Shown here piece by piece: positions 1-9,784 of a stretch of 64,000 nt of DNA. Position 1 is the stretch's first letter; each line of letters begins with the position of its first letter. The notes beneath the pieces were generated by a model. It worked only from the letters and a program-made list of their open reading frames with translations. It made no database searches and was not told the origin of the DNA. The stretch is taken from contig NZ_NRSW01000001.1 of assembly GCF_002288635.1 (NCBI RefSeq), forward strand, positions 3,057,852 through 3,121,851. Direction: 5' to 3'. The position numbers and the translations under genes are program-made. The DNA comes from Mucilaginibacter sp. MD40. Its GTDB lineage: Bacteria; Bacteroidota; Bacteroidia; Sphingobacteriales; Sphingobacteriaceae.

Positions 1-210
1 GCCATCAGAGCAAATAATTGTATATACAATATTCCTTTCTCATCTCTAACCTCATATATTAAAAATGGCCAAAACGCATTAATTTAAGTGTTTATAGCTT
101 AAATATGCATCCATAAACCGTCACTGTAACTCCTTACAACCAAAATGTTTGATGATTATTTATGTACAGTAAAATATACAACTCGTGATTTTTAATGCTG
201 AAATGTGTAT
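1..210. other. AT-rich spacer at left edge
   Basis: No coding region is supported here. The stretch is AT-rich and lies downstream of the minus-strand gene that ends at 211. A CAT at 3-5 could be the ATG of a leftward gene outside the window, but one triplet is not evidence. Confidence 0.4.
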
Positions 211-1047
211 TTAAGCCATAACGGCTACCGTGGAAAAAAATGCTTTGGCTAAGCGGGTGTTACCTGTGATTTCGGCACTTAAATAGGCTTGAGCGGGTGG
301 TATAGCTTTGGTAAAAATACGCCAGGCAATATCGGGTGAAATGGTGATCTCAGTAGTAGCTTCCTCTTCTGAAAAAGCTAAAAATCGCCATCCCGAAGCC
401 ACCTTCCCTAATGCCCATTTCGACTTGGAAAGATTGGTAATAGTAATCGATATGATGCTGCCTTCAGGCGCATCTACATGAGCATAATGGTACGGTAATG
501 CCTGCATAAAGGTATGAGCACAGGGATAAAAGAGTTCTTGTTTAAGCAAACAATCATCTCCCATGGCATCACGTATTTGTTGGTTGTGGTGCCATTTCTC
601 AGTATATTCTCTTGCAATGTGGAACCAATTTAGCGAAGTGGTTTCTCCTGCCCAGGCCACAGGATATTTGGCTACAGCAAAAGGGTCAAGCGTGTGTAAG
701 TAATCAATATATAATTTCCCGGTACTTTCAAGCAGGTCAGTAATTAATCGAGGGCTAACTCTTTTCATGGCGTTAACCCAGGTTGCATTTAACTCGTTAA
801 GATAATTTACAAGATCGGTGTAGTTGTTTATACGACTATCAGAAGATGGCTCATAATTGTGCAACACAGAAATAGCACGCATATTACCATCAAGCAAATG
901 CGCGGCAACATCCTTTACCGTCCACAATTTTGCGGTGGTTGGGCGCTGCCAATCTTCGGGCGAGAGTGAACGGAGCAGCGATACCAGCATTTGATCCAAT
1001 ACCGGAAACAAATGAATTGTTTGAATGGGTATTTGCTGCTCCGCCAT
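211..1047 (-). CDS. DinB/MDMPI-fold maleylpyruvate isomerase N-terminal family protein
   Basis: A 278-residue protein of the DinB/MDMPI superfamily, four-helix-bundle enzymes that usually bind a metal and often act in thiol-dependent reactions. Visible support is the early DVAAHLLDG segment (His50) and the later E-x3-H pair (Glu150, His154 in EKWHHNQQIRD), which match the three metal ligands of the mycothiol-dependent maleylpyruvate isomerase N-domain. The C-terminal ~90 residues form a separate beta-rich part like the SCP2-like domain of that family. Bacteroidota do not make mycothiol, so the substrate is unknown. It is transcribed after the OsmC gene with a 3-bp gap, probably as one operon. 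Family call is good; exact reaction is not known. Confidence 0.75.
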   Translation of the reverse strand: MAEQQIPIQTIHLFPVLDQMLVSLLRSLSPEDWQRPTTAKLWTVKDVAAHLLDGNMRAISVLHNYEPSSDSRINNYTDLVNYLNELNATWVNAMKRVSPRLITDLLESTGKLYIDYLHTLDPFAVAKYPVAWAGETTSLNWFHIAREYTEKWHHNQQIRDAMGDDCLLKQELFYPCAHTFMQALPYHYAHVDAPEGSIISITITNLSKSKWALGKVASGWRFLAFSEEEATTEITISPDIAWRIFTKAIPPAQAYLSAEITGNTRLAKAFFSTVAVMA

Positions 1048-1050
1048 AAG

Positions 1051-1479
1051 TTATTCAGCAGGATGTATCATTACTTCCCATTGTATATTTGCATTTGCTT
1101 TATAAAGCGTAGCTGCAACTGAGCAATATTTGTTAAGTGATAGTTCTACAGCTTTCCTGGCTTTTTCTTCATCCACGTTTCCGTATAGGTGAAACTCTAT
1201 GTTGATGGTTTCCCAAAGGGATGGTTCTTTACCCGCTTCGCGGTCGCCGCTTATTACCATCTTATAATCAACCACATCCTGGCGTTGTTTCTTTAAAATA
1301 CTGATAACATCTATAGCGCTACAACCACCTAAACCCATCAATAACATTTGCATAGGGCGCACACCAAAGTTCTGACCGCCGCTTTCCTCGCTGGTATCCA
1401 TTTTTACGATGTGACCATATTCGTCCGCGGCTTCAAAACCGAAGTCACCGCTTACTCTTGAAAGTTTTATAGTAGGCAT
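1051..1479 (-). CDS. OsmC family peroxiredoxin-like protein
   Basis: A 142-residue OsmC/Ohr-fold protein. These small dimeric proteins reduce organic hydroperoxides with two active-site cysteines. Both are present: Cys53 in LGGCSAIDVISIL and Cys119 in KYCSVAATL. The length matches the family. It is the first gene of a two-gene minus-strand unit with the DinB/MDMPI gene, so the pair may share a role in thiol or oxidative stress (inference). It belongs to the YhfA-like OsmC branch rather than classical Ohr, judging by the GGCSAID context. A second, divergent OsmC is at 8895. Confidence 0.88.
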   Translation of the reverse strand: MPTIKLSRVSGDFGFEAADEYGHIVKMDTSEESGGQNFGVRPMQMLLMGLGGCSAIDVISILKKQRQDVVDYKMVISGDREAGKEPSLWETINIEFHLYGNVDEEKARKAVELSLNKYCSVAATLYKANANIQWEVMIHPAE

Positions 1480-1652
1480 AATATAATTTATTTTTGCTAA
1501 AATACTGTTTTAAACACAACGGATAGTAATCAACCTGTCAAACAACACAGTCATGAAATCCCGGTATCTCTAACAACAATTTTTGTTTCGGCAGGTGCAT
1601 AACCGTAATTTATTTTACAAAATGAACTATCTTCACAGTCGAAATTCTAAAC

Positions 1653-2891
1653 ATGGCTTTAAATTACATCTGGATAGCCTTTTTTATCATAGCGTTTGTT
1701 ATCGCATCCGTTAAAATGGTGTTTCTTGGCGATACCAATGCCTTTAAGGTATTGGTTGACGGGATGTTCGATAGTTCAAAAGCCTCGGTAATGGACATTG
1801 CCCTTCCCCTGGCCGGTAATATGGTATTATGGCTGGGTATCCTTAACATTGGCGATCGGGCCGGTGCCATGAATTTCCTTTCGCGCATAGTTGGGCCATT
1901 TCTAAGCCGCCTATTTCCTGAAGTCCCCCGGAATCACCCCGCCACAGGGCAAATGATGATGAATTTTTCGGCCAACCTGCTTGGGCTTGATAATGCCGCC
2001 ACCCCTTTGGGTTTAAAAGCTATGGGCAGTTTGCAGGAACTCAACCCCAACAAGGAAACAGCCTCCAATGCGCAGATCATGTTCCTGGTGCTGCACACCT
2101 CCGGGTTGCAGCTGTTACCGGTAACTATTATAGCGCAGCGTTTTATATTACATGCAAAAGACCCGGCAGATGTGTTATTACCTTGTATAATAGCTACTTA
2201 TGTAGCCACCGTTACCGGTATGATAGCCGTAGCCATTAAACAAAAAATCAACCTGTTTGACAGGGTGATATTGAGCTGGTTAGGTGGCCTCACCCTGTTT
2301 ATCGCGGGGTTAGTGTGGTATTTCACCACCCAGTTGGATAAAGAGCAGATCGCTACTGTATCAAAAGTAGCGAGCAACTTTTTATTGTTTGCTATTCCGG
2401 TAATATTTATCCTGGGAGCATTACGTAAAAGAGTAAACGTTTTTGAAAGTTTTATCGATGGTGCTAAAAGCGGGTTTGAGGTGTCCGTAAAAATTATACC
2501 CTATCTGGTGGCCATGCTGGTAGCTATTAGTGTATTGCGCAACAGCGGCGCGCTTGACTATCTTAATAGCGGCGTAAAATGGGCGGCTACGAAAGCTCAC
2601 TTAGACACCCGCTTTGTTGACGCCCTACCCGTAGCCTACATGAAACCGTTAAGCGGTTCGGGTTCAAAGGCCATGATGATCAGCACTATGCAAACTTACG
2701 GGCCCGATAGTTTCGCGGGCAGGCTGGGATCGGTTTTTAACGGATCAGCCGATACCACTTTTTATATCGTTGCATTGTATTTTGGTTCTGTAGGTATTAA
2801 ACGTTCGCGATATGCCATACCGGCGGGTCTTTTGGCCGATTTTGCCGGTGTTATCGCGGCCATTTTTATTTCGTACCTGTTTTTTGGTTGA
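1653..2891 (+). CDS. SpmA-SpmB fusion, nucleoside-recognition (Gate) domain membrane protein
   Basis: A 412-residue polytopic inner-membrane protein. The N-terminal half resembles SpmA (MALNYIWIAFFIIAF start, NFSANLLGLDNAATPLGLKAM motif). The C-terminal half resembles SpmB (SGFEVSVKIIPYLVAMLVAI; KPLSGSGSKAMM; GSADTTFYIVALYFGSVG). In spore formers SpmA and SpmB are separate spore-maturation proteins with nucleoside-recognition/Gate domains. Fused versions occur in non-sporulating Bacteroidota, so a transport-like role is more likely than sporulation. The ATG at 1653 fits a typical N-terminal membrane segment. It stands alone, divergent from the OsmC unit. Confidence 0.85.
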   Translation: MALNYIWIAFFIIAFVIASVKMVFLGDTNAFKVLVDGMFDSSKASVMDIALPLAGNMVLWLGILNIGDRAGAMNFLSRIVGPFLSRLFPEVPRNHPATGQMMMNFSANLLGLDNAATPLGLKAMGSLQELNPNKETASNAQIMFLVLHTSGLQLLPVTIIAQRFILHAKDPADVLLPCIIATYVATVTGMIAVAIKQKINLFDRVILSWLGGLTLFIAGLVWYFTTQLDKEQIATVSKVASNFLLFAIPVIFILGALRKRVNVFESFIDGAKSGFEVSVKIIPYLVAMLVAISVLRNSGALDYLNSGVKWAATKAHLDTRFVDALPVAYMKPLSGSGSKAMMISTMQTYGPDSFAGRLGSVFNGSADTTFYIVALYFGSVGIKRSRYAIPAGLLADFAGVIAAIFISYLFFG

Positions 2892-3026
2892 TCGCCCCCG
2901 ATCAATAATTAATTATTAAAAGCGTGCATATCACGCAACCGGTTGTGTTTATTTACGTATAAAGCCATATACTGTAACGTAAATGTTATATACCCGGTTT
3001 AAATTTGATTTTTGATTGGCGCATTG

Positions 3027-6000
3027 ATGGGCAAAACTTTTACAAAGGGTTTATTACTAATAATTTCCTTCCTGCTATTTAAGCAGGTTGCTTTCTCGCA
3101 AACTATTAATATCGGCACGGTTGACCCGGGGCCGTACGGACAAGGCTCAACCATTGCTGTACCAATAACGGTTACAGGCTGCATTAACGACCCCGCAAAT
3201 GTTTTTAACTTATATCTTTCTGACGCGAACGGTAACTTTGGCTCACCAACATTAATTGGCAGTGCCAAAGGCTTTTATGTACCTTTTATTAACGGCATTA
3301 TTCCTAACAACGCGGCAGCGGGCACCAATTACCGGGTGAGAGTTGCGTCAAGCATTCCTTCAACTCCCGGCACCTCTGCTGTTTTTAGTATAAATGCCGT
3401 TGCTGGTATCAAAGCCGGTGCGGCATCCTTTCCTATAAAACCCAGTGTGGACCCGGAAGTGTACGGCTCATGTAATGGCGGCGCTAATAATTTTCCGTTT
3501 ACCAACACATCAGAAGGAGGCAACCCGGCAACGGCTAACTTCTATAACGAGCTTACCAAAACCGATGAGGGTACATTTCCCTTAAACACTACTTTTGCGG
3601 CTAATGCGGCCAACTATACTGTTACCGTTAAAACTCAGCGAAATGGTGTTTGGGGTATAAAAGCTTACCAATTAATTAATAACATAGTAAATAACAGTTT
3701 TACCATTACCGGTAACGGTACCGTGTGTCAGGGTAGCGGAAATACACTACAATATAATGTTGATATCACTACCGATAATGGGATACAAAAGAATTATCCG
3801 GGTCTCACCTACAAAGTAACCTGGGGCGATGGTACCTCAAGCACATATACCTTTTGCGACATTGTTGCAGCAAATGGAAAGGTGAGCCATCCATATATCG
3901 CATCATCATGCGGAAGCAACCCGAACGGTAAGAAAAACGTATTCCAAATTGATATACAGCCCCTTAGTATATATTGCGACAACATTACACAACCCGTAAC
4001 CACCTACGCCAAAGTAATTGCGCCTCCGCAAAATAAATTTGATTTCCCCGAATATGCTTGTACAAATACTGCCGTTACATTTGTAAACCGATCCGCCCCG
4101 GGTGATGATCCCAGCAGCCCCTCGGCGAATTGCCAAAACGTAAATGCCAGGTGGTCATGGTATGTGGATGGTGTATTGGTTAAAAGTGGCTATACCCTGT
4201 CGCAACCATTTGTTTACACCTTTACCACCAACGGTGAGCATGACGTGCTACTCCATTATGAAAACACTAATGGATTATGCGATGCTGCTGATCTTGTGCA
4301 CAAAGTTTGCGTGCAGAACACGCCAACAATAGACTTTACCTTGCCTGCACAGGCTTGTCTTGCTTCCGGCCCTGTCCCTGTAGTAAACACTTCTGTTATA
4401 GATAATGCCTGCAATACCACCACCACTTACAAATGGGTACAAACCGCTGGCCCAACCAATGGTGTTACTTTTAATGCCGGGTTAAAAGACCCCATATTAA
4501 ACTTCACCCAAATAGGTGTTTATTCTTTCAGGCAGGATATTATTACACCCGGCTGCGGCACTATAAACGGTCCTGTTAAAACCATTGTTGTTAACACCCA
4601 GCCGATAGCTAAACTACCGTCAAATACCATTTGCAGTGTAAACACTCCGGTGAGTTTTGACCCTAACTCGGCTGATACACCAACTAACTTAGATGGCACC
4701 GCCCAACCAGAAGCAGATACTTATACCTGGGTTCTCGGCAATGGTGCTACTTTTGCACCAGGCAGCGATTTGCATACCCAATACCCCAAGATCATCTTCC
4801 CTACAACCGGTACTTACACTATCACCGTAACGCATAAAAATAACTGCGGTGTAGCTACAGATAGTCAGCAGATAACCGTTGCCGACGGCCCGGTAGTAGA
4901 CCCCAAAGCCAACCCAAATATAGTTTGCGAAGGTAACGATGTTAACTTATCAGCAACACCAGGGCCGGGTGGCATAGTAACTTCTGTAAAATGGTCAACA
5001 ACCACAGGAGGTGCTTTTGCTGATGCAAATAATCCGGTTACCACCTACACACCTTCGGCCGCTGATATCTCTGCCGGAAGTGTAGTGCTCACCTATACCG
5101 TTACTACCACGCTTGCCGGCGCTTGTAAAACCGTAGCCAAAACCCTTACCGTAACTATTATACCCAAAGCCAATGTGAACAGCTCGCCTATAAGCTCTGT
5201 TTGCAGCGGTAAAAACTTCAATTATACTATTACCTCACCAACCGCTACTAACTTCAATTGGACGGCTACTTTAACAAGTGGTACAGCAACGGGTTTTGGC
5301 GCTACCGGAAGCGGTAACACTATTAATGACCTTATTACCAATACCGGCACCACAAACGCTGTTATTACCTATACCATTACCCCTTCTGTAAACGGCTGCC
5401 CGGGTAACCCGTTTACGTTAACCTTAACGGTATTGCCCCAGGCTGTAGCAGGAACGGCCACTCCAGACCAAACAACGGTTTGTGCCAATAGCAACCAAGG
5501 CATAATTACATTATCGGGATACGTAGGTAATATCACGTGGCAGGTATTAAACTCAGGAGGCACATGGACTGATATGAGCGGCGAAAATAACGCTACTTAT
5601 ACTTTTAAAAATCTTTCTCAAACCACCCAGTTCAGGGCTATGGTTAGCACAGGCACATGCGAGGCGGTGTACAGTAACCCGGTTACCATTAACGTTAACC
5701 CCCAAACACCTGTGGCAAATGCAGGCGGTGGTGCAACTCCTGTATCTATTTGTAACCAGACGACGTTTACGCTTCATGGAAACGACCCGGGAACATTTAG
5801 TGGAAAATGGACTGTTGTACTTGCAGACCCGCAGGTGAATTTTGCAAACCCTAATGACCCCAATACCTTAGTTACCGGCCTTGTTCCCGGTAAAACCTAT
5901 ACGTTTAGATGGACCATATCCGGTATACCACCTTGCGCTGATAGCCAGAGCGATATTGTGGTGATAGATAAACCTGACGTGCGCGCTTCTTTTACGAGTG

Positions 6001-7391
6001 ATACTCAAATTTGCGGCCCGGGCCCAGTAACTTTTACCAATACATCAACACCTGACATCTCAACAACACAATACCTGTGGGATTTTGGCGATGGCTCTCT
6101 CCCATCAACTGAAAAAAATCCGCCGCCGCATTATTTCCCTGTAGCTGCTGATAAAAGTGATGTGAAATATACGGTTAAACTAACCATTGTAAATAATTGC
6201 AGTCCAAGCGAGTACCTTCAAGATATTATTGTAAGCCCGGAATTACCGGCTCCAAGTTTCAGTATAGTAGATGGCTTTGGCGGCTGCGGAAAATTAACAT
6301 TATCTGTTAAAAATACTTCACCCGGTAATAACCGGTCATATACGTTTGTTCTCAAAGACGAAAAAGGAAACATTGTAGAAAGCATCAACAAAACCGATGT
6401 TTCAGACGCCATATTCCAACCTCACGCTATTGACCATCAGGCCACATGGACGCTGTCTTTAAAAGCTGTCAACAATTGCGGTAAAGAAGTTACTACCGCG
6501 CCAAGAAATATCCAGGTTTCGCCTTCAGGCATCACTTCAGGTTTACAGGCTAAAGATGGTAAAACTTCTTTTTGCATAGGTGACCCGGTAACATTTGAGA
6601 ATACCTCTACCGGAGGTACGTTCTATTATTACAATATTTACAACTCATCAAGCCCCACACCTAAGGTAGTTCCTGCAAGTACTACGGCTGATTTTACTAC
6701 ATCATTTGATACACCAGGCACCTATTTTGTATCGGTAAAAGCGTCAAACCCCGGCTGCGGCACGCAACAGGAATCGGCCAAGGTAGCTATAACCGTTTAC
6801 CCCAAACCTAAACCATCGTTCACTTACGTGGTCAACCCCGATAATACGGTAACTTTTACCAATACTACGCAAAGTGTGGATGGCACTCCGCCAGAATCAT
6901 TCATCTACACATGGGATTTTGGTGACGGCAGCGCAAAATCGCCATTTCTAACACCGCCCGTGCATCAGTATGATTATGTAAACTCGCCATATACGGTTAC
7001 TTTAACAGCCAAATCACCAACCGGGTGCCTTGATGTTTCACAACAAAAAATAGAGATCAAATTTTTGGGTGAGCTGTTTTTACCAAATGCTTTTCAGCCA
7101 TCATCAAGCGTGAGAGAATTACAAACATTTAAAGCCAAAGGCCAAAAACTAAAAGAATGGCGCCTACAGGTATTTAATAATTGGGGGCAACTGATGTGGC
7201 AAACCACCGCGCTTGATAGTAATGGTTCCCCTACGGAGGGCTGGGACGGCACTTACAATGGTGTAGCTGTACCCCAGGGAACTTATATATGGCAAGCTAC
7301 CGCCCGTTTCACAAATGGGTCGGAATGGAAAGGCAACTCCCTGAAAGGCGAATTACCAAAACGTACGGGTGTGATACATTTAATAAGATAA
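3027..7391 (+). CDS. Giant PKD-repeat secreted protein with T9SS type B sorting domain
   Basis: A secreted surface protein of about 1454 residues. I start it at the ATG at 3027, which opens a signal peptide (MGKTFTKGLLLIISF... ending near VAFSQ); an in-frame TTG at 3012 is less likely. The body is a string of PKD/Ig-like modules, with recognisable cores VTWGDGTS (Trp266), LWDFGDGS (Trp1018) and TWDFGDGS (Trp1296). The last ~100 residues match the gliding-motility-associated C-terminal domain (LFLPNAFQPSSS, VFNNWGQLMW, GWDGTYNGVAVPQGTYIW), the type B signal for export by the type IX secretion system and surface attachment. It lies 5 bp before a PorP/SprF gene, the usual partner. The likely role is adhesin or sugar-binding surface protein; the ligand is unknown. 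Confidence 0.92.
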   Translation: MGKTFTKGLLLIISFLLFKQVAFSQTINIGTVDPGPYGQGSTIAVPITVTGCINDPANVFNLYLSDANGNFGSPTLIGSAKGFYVPFINGIIPNNAAAGTNYRVRVASSIPSTPGTSAVFSINAVAGIKAGAASFPIKPSVDPEVYGSCNGGANNFPFTNTSEGGNPATANFYNELTKTDEGTFPLNTTFAANAANYTVTVKTQRNGVWGIKAYQLINNIVNNSFTITGNGTVCQGSGNTLQYNVDITTDNGIQKNYPGLTYKVTWGDGTSSTYTFCDIVAANGKVSHPYIASSCGSNPNGKKNVFQIDIQPLSIYCDNITQPVTTYAKVIAPPQNKFDFPEYACTNTAVTFVNRSAPGDDPSSPSANCQNVNARWSWYVDGVLVKSGYTLSQPFVYTFTTNGEHDVLLHYENTNGLCDAADLVHKVCVQNTPTIDFTLPAQACLASGPVPVVNTSVIDNACNTTTTYKWVQTAGPTNGVTFNAGLKDPILNFTQIGVYSFRQDIITPGCGTINGPVKTIVVNTQPIAKLPSNTICSVNTPVSFDPNSADTPTNLDGTAQPEADTYTWVLGNGATFAPGSDLHTQYPKIIFPTTGTYTITVTHKNNCGVATDSQQITVADGPVVDPKANPNIVCEGNDVNLSATPGPGGIVTSVKWSTTTGGAFADANNPVTTYTPSAADISAGSVVLTYTVTTTLAGACKTVAKTLTVTIIPKANVNSSPISSVCSGKNFNYTITSPTATNFNWTATLTSGTATGFGATGSGNTINDLITNTGTTNAVITYTITPSVNGCPGNPFTLTLTVLPQAVAGTATPDQTTVCANSNQGIITLSGYVGNITWQVLNSGGTWTDMSGENNATYTFKNLSQTTQFRAMVSTGTCEAVYSNPVTINVNPQTPVANAGGGATPVSICNQTTFTLHGNDPGTFSGKWTVVLADPQVNFANPNDPNTLVTGLVPGKTYTFRWTISGIPPCADSQSDIVVIDKPDVRASFTSDTQICGPGPVTFTNTSTPDISTTQYLWDFGDGSLPSTEKNPPPHYFPVAADKSDVKYTVKLTIVNNCSPSEYLQDIIVSPELPAPSFSIVDGFGGCGKLTLSVKNTSPGNNRSYTFVLKDEKGNIVESINKTDVSDAIFQPHAIDHQATWTLSLKAVNNCGKEVTTAPRNIQVSPSGITSGLQAKDGKTSFCIGDPVTFENTSTGGTFYYYNIYNSSSPTPKVVPASTTADFTTSFDTPGTYFVSVKASNPGCGTQQESAKVAITVYPKPKPSFTYVVNPDNTVTFTNTTQSVDGTPPESFIYTWDFGDGSAKSPFLTPPVHQYDYVNSPYTVTLTAKSPTGCLDVSQQKIEIKFLGELFLPNAFQPSSSVRELQTFKAKGQKLKEWRLQVFNNWGQLMWQTTALDSNGSPTEGWDGTYNGVAVPQGTYIWQATARFTNGSEWKGNSLKGELPKRTGVIHLIR

Positions 7392-7396
7392 GTGAG

Positions 7397-8437
7397 ATGA
7401 AGGAAACAGTAAAATTTCGCCTGCTGATGATATTTGCCCTGCAATTAATAGCCGGAGCTGTTATTGCGCAGGATCATATGTACTCGCAATTCTTTAACTC
7501 ACCGGTTTACCTTAACCCGGCACTTAACGGTCAGTTTGAGGGCGACCTGCGGATGAACCTCATTTACCGCAACCAATACACTTCCATACCTGGTAACCTC
7601 ACTTATTTAACCGCCTCAATTGATTACAATGTACCGAAATTTGGCGGTGGCCTGGGTTTATTATTTACCCGCAGCAGCGAGGGCTCTGCTTATTTAAATA
7701 AGAATAACATAGCCGGTATATACTCTTATAGTGTTGGCTCGCAGGATTATGTGTTGTCCTTTGGTTTACAGGCCGGGGTAACCAACCGATCGGTAGATTA
7801 CAGTAAACTGGTTTTTGGTGACCAGATAGACCCCAGCACGGGTTTTATTCCGGGTTCAACAACAGGTGCCGATAACCCCCAGTTTAATAACAAGTTCTTT
7901 TTTGACGCCGGAGCCGGTGTTAACCTCACCCTTAAAAATTTTAACATTGGTGGCGCGGCCCAGCATATTAACCGGCCCAATCAATCATTTACCGGTACGC
8001 CATCAAAACTACCCATACGCAGTACTTTACACGCTTCCTACAGGTACAACCTAACGCAGGATGATAATCTGGATGATGAAGATAAATCTTACATTATCCC
8101 CTCAGTAATATTTTACAAGCAGGGTAACATGCAATCGCTTAATGCGGGCATGCAATACAAACGTAAGAGCATAAACGTAGGTGCCTGGTATCGCACCGGT
8201 GGCGCGGGAGGCCCGAGCGCTGTGGTGATTTCTCTTATATTTGATCTGTTTATTAACCGCGACGGAGGCGAAAAGCTACGTTTTGGTGTAAGCCATGACG
8301 TGCCTGCCGGCGGTATTAACTACGGCAATACCAGCGGTACCACTGAGGGTAGCATCGGCTACGAAACCACCCTACCCTCTCGTGACCGCGGCGAACAGAA
8401 GTTTTATGGCGCCAGCAGATGTTACCATTTCTATTAA
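7397..8437 (+). CDS. PorP/SprF family type IX secretion outer-membrane protein
   Basis: A 346-residue predicted outer-membrane beta-barrel of the PorP/SprF family. Members work with the type IX secretion machine and attach type B cargo proteins such as the one encoded just upstream. Evidence: an N-terminal signal peptide ending at VIAQ, the family-typical opening DHMYSQFFNSPVYLNPALNG, and repeated amphipathic strands (NLIYRNQYTSI, ASIDYNVPKFGGGLGLLF, SFGLQAGV). The reading frame stays open upstream to 7289, but that part overlaps the previous gene; the ATG at 7397, 5 bp after its stop, gives the signal peptide. Two-gene operon with the T9SS cargo. Confidence 0.92.
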   Translation: MKETVKFRLLMIFALQLIAGAVIAQDHMYSQFFNSPVYLNPALNGQFEGDLRMNLIYRNQYTSIPGNLTYLTASIDYNVPKFGGGLGLLFTRSSEGSAYLNKNNIAGIYSYSVGSQDYVLSFGLQAGVTNRSVDYSKLVFGDQIDPSTGFIPGSTTGADNPQFNNKFFFDAGAGVNLTLKNFNIGGAAQHINRPNQSFTGTPSKLPIRSTLHASYRYNLTQDDNLDDEDKSYIIPSVIFYKQGNMQSLNAGMQYKRKSINVGAWYRTGGAGGPSAVVISLIFDLFINRDGGEKLRFGVSHDVPAGGINYGNTSGTTEGSIGYETTLPSRDRGEQKFYGASRCYHFY

Positions 8438-8458
8438 TTTAAACTATTATATTGTGTG

Positions 8459-8887
8459 ATGAGAAGAGAAGCGCCGCCTTCAAGAGATTATTTAAAAGAC
8501 AAATCCGTTAAAAACAAAACCGCTAAACGAGCCGGTCTGGCTATTGTAGCGCTGCTTATTTTATTCGGACTTTTTATGGGTAAGTGGGCTTTGTCCAATT
8601 CCGGGGGAAGCTTGCTGGACGGATTGCCCGACAGCGATACTGCTTACGGAGTTGCAAAACAATTTATAATACCTACGGTAAGAGGATCAAACCCGGTTTT
8701 TAATGACGATAATTATAAGTTCGCGAAAAAGTCTGATTCGGTTTATGTGATCAAATCCTCATACAACACCAAGTTTGATGATGGCGAAAAACAGGAAACC
8801 CGTTTTACCATCAGCTTAAAATATAATGGCGGTATGAGCAGTAAAACATCCAACTGGACGTTAATCAACTTAGACCAGGATAATTAA
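8459..8887 (+). CDS. Small membrane-anchored protein of unknown function
   Basis: A protein of about 142 residues with a charged N-terminal segment of roughly 25 residues, one membrane helix (AGLAIVALLILFGLFMGKW) and a soluble C-terminal domain of about 90 residues that should lie in the periplasm. The ATG at 8459 is preferred over a GTG one codon earlier. I do not recognise a family; the C-terminal domain has alternating strands (YVIKSSYNTKFDD, RFTISLKYNGG), like many small envelope proteins. It follows the porP gene by 21 bp and precedes an osmC gene by 7 bp, so it may share a transcript. Confidence 0.7.
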   Translation: MRREAPPSRDYLKDKSVKNKTAKRAGLAIVALLILFGLFMGKWALSNSGGSLLDGLPDSDTAYGVAKQFIIPTVRGSNPVFNDDNYKFAKKSDSVYVIKSSYNTKFDDGEKQETRFTISLKYNGGMSSKTSNWTLINLDQDN

Positions 8888-8894
8888 AGATTTA

Positions 8895-9302
8895 ATGCAG
8901 CAGCAACCCGAACCTGACGTAACCGCGAAGGCGCATATAGCACATATAAAATATCAGGCCGTTGTAACCAGCGGTGGCCATAGTATATTGGTTGATGAAC
9001 CTGTTGATCTGGGTGGAGGTGATACCGCTATGGCGCCCTACAGCCTGCTATTGGCAAGCCTCGCCAGTTGTACTATTATTACTTTGCGCATGTACATTGA
9101 TCGCAAAATGTGGATTGTTGATGAAATAGCCATAGCCCTTGAGTTGTTTAAAACAGATGATGGTACAGACATTAAAACCTATCTTAGTTTTAAAGGTGAA
9201 TTAACAGACGAACAAAAGAAACGATTGTTAAATATTGCCGAGGCCTGCCCTGTTCATAAAATGTTAACCGGCAATATCGCTATCAGCACAAGCTGCGCTT
9301 AA
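8895..9302 (+). CDS. OsmC family protein (second copy)
   Basis: A 135-residue OsmC-fold protein, likely a thiol-dependent hydroperoxide reductase. The two redox cysteines are Cys59 (LLASLASCTIIT) and Cys118 (AEACPVHKMLTG), the pattern of the OsmC subgroup with a C-x-VHK second site. It is only distantly similar to the OsmC encoded at 1051, so the two are separate family members and not a recent duplication. It starts 7 bp after the preceding small membrane protein and is followed by a VOC protein gene 37 bp later. Confidence 0.88.
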   Translation: MQQQPEPDVTAKAHIAHIKYQAVVTSGGHSILVDEPVDLGGGDTAMAPYSLLLASLASCTIITLRMYIDRKMWIVDEIAIALELFKTDDGTDIKTYLSFKGELTDEQKKRLLNIAEACPVHKMLTGNIAISTSCA

Positions 9303-9339
9303 AAAGTGCCGTACTTATAAACCAACAAAATTAAAATAC

Positions 9340-9768
9340 ATGAGAGCAATTAACCCGTGGATCAACTTTAATGGTAACGCCGAGGAGGCATTTAACTTTT
9401 ACCGGTCTGTTCTTGGCGGAGAGTTCACCAAAATTATCCGTTTCAAAGATTTGGCTAATGAGCAATTTCAAGTTTCTTACGAAGATGCGCATAAAATAAT
9501 GCGCATAGGTTTACCTATCGGTAAAAGCAACGTGCTATTGGCTAATGATGTGCCATCATTTATGGGTACGGTGAACGAAAACGAAAACCGGTCAAAAATA
9601 GTAGTGAACGCTGAAAGCCGCGAAGAAGCAGAACAATTGTTTAACGGTTTATCGGCAGGCGGCGAGGTTGAAGGGCCGATAGATGATAGCCCTTGGGGGA
9701 CTTATGCGGGAATGTTCAGGGACAAGTATGGCATTGAGTGGATCATTGAATTTGATCCTAATATTTAA
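9340..9768 (+). CDS. VOC family protein (PhnB-like glyoxalase fold)
   Basis: A 142-residue protein of the vicinal oxygen chelate superfamily, PhnB-like group. The opening INPWINFNGNAEEAFNFYRSVLGGEF is characteristic, as is the C-terminal WGTYAGMFRDKYGIEWII. Members bind a metal or small ligand between paired beta-alpha-beta-beta-beta modules, but PhnB-like proteins have no fixed substrate. Older labels such as 3-demethylubiquinone methyltransferase are not supported. It converges with the inositol phosphatase gene, 16 bp away. Confidence 0.88.
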   Translation: MRAINPWINFNGNAEEAFNFYRSVLGGEFTKIIRFKDLANEQFQVSYEDAHKIMRIGLPIGKSNVLLANDVPSFMGTVNENENRSKIVVNAESREEAEQLFNGLSAGGEVEGPIDDSPWGTYAGMFRDKYGIEWIIEFDPNI

Positions 9769-9784
9769 TTTAGGCCGTTTACCT

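Noticed and set aside
1489..1496. TATTTTTG box as a promoter for the SpmAB gene
   Set aside because: It lies over 150 bp upstream of the ATG without a matching -33 TTG; such boxes occur by chance in AT-rich sequence.
7289..7396. N-terminal extension of the PorP/SprF frame
   Set aside because: It overlaps the end of the T9SS cargo gene in another frame; the ATG at 7397 gives a signal peptide.
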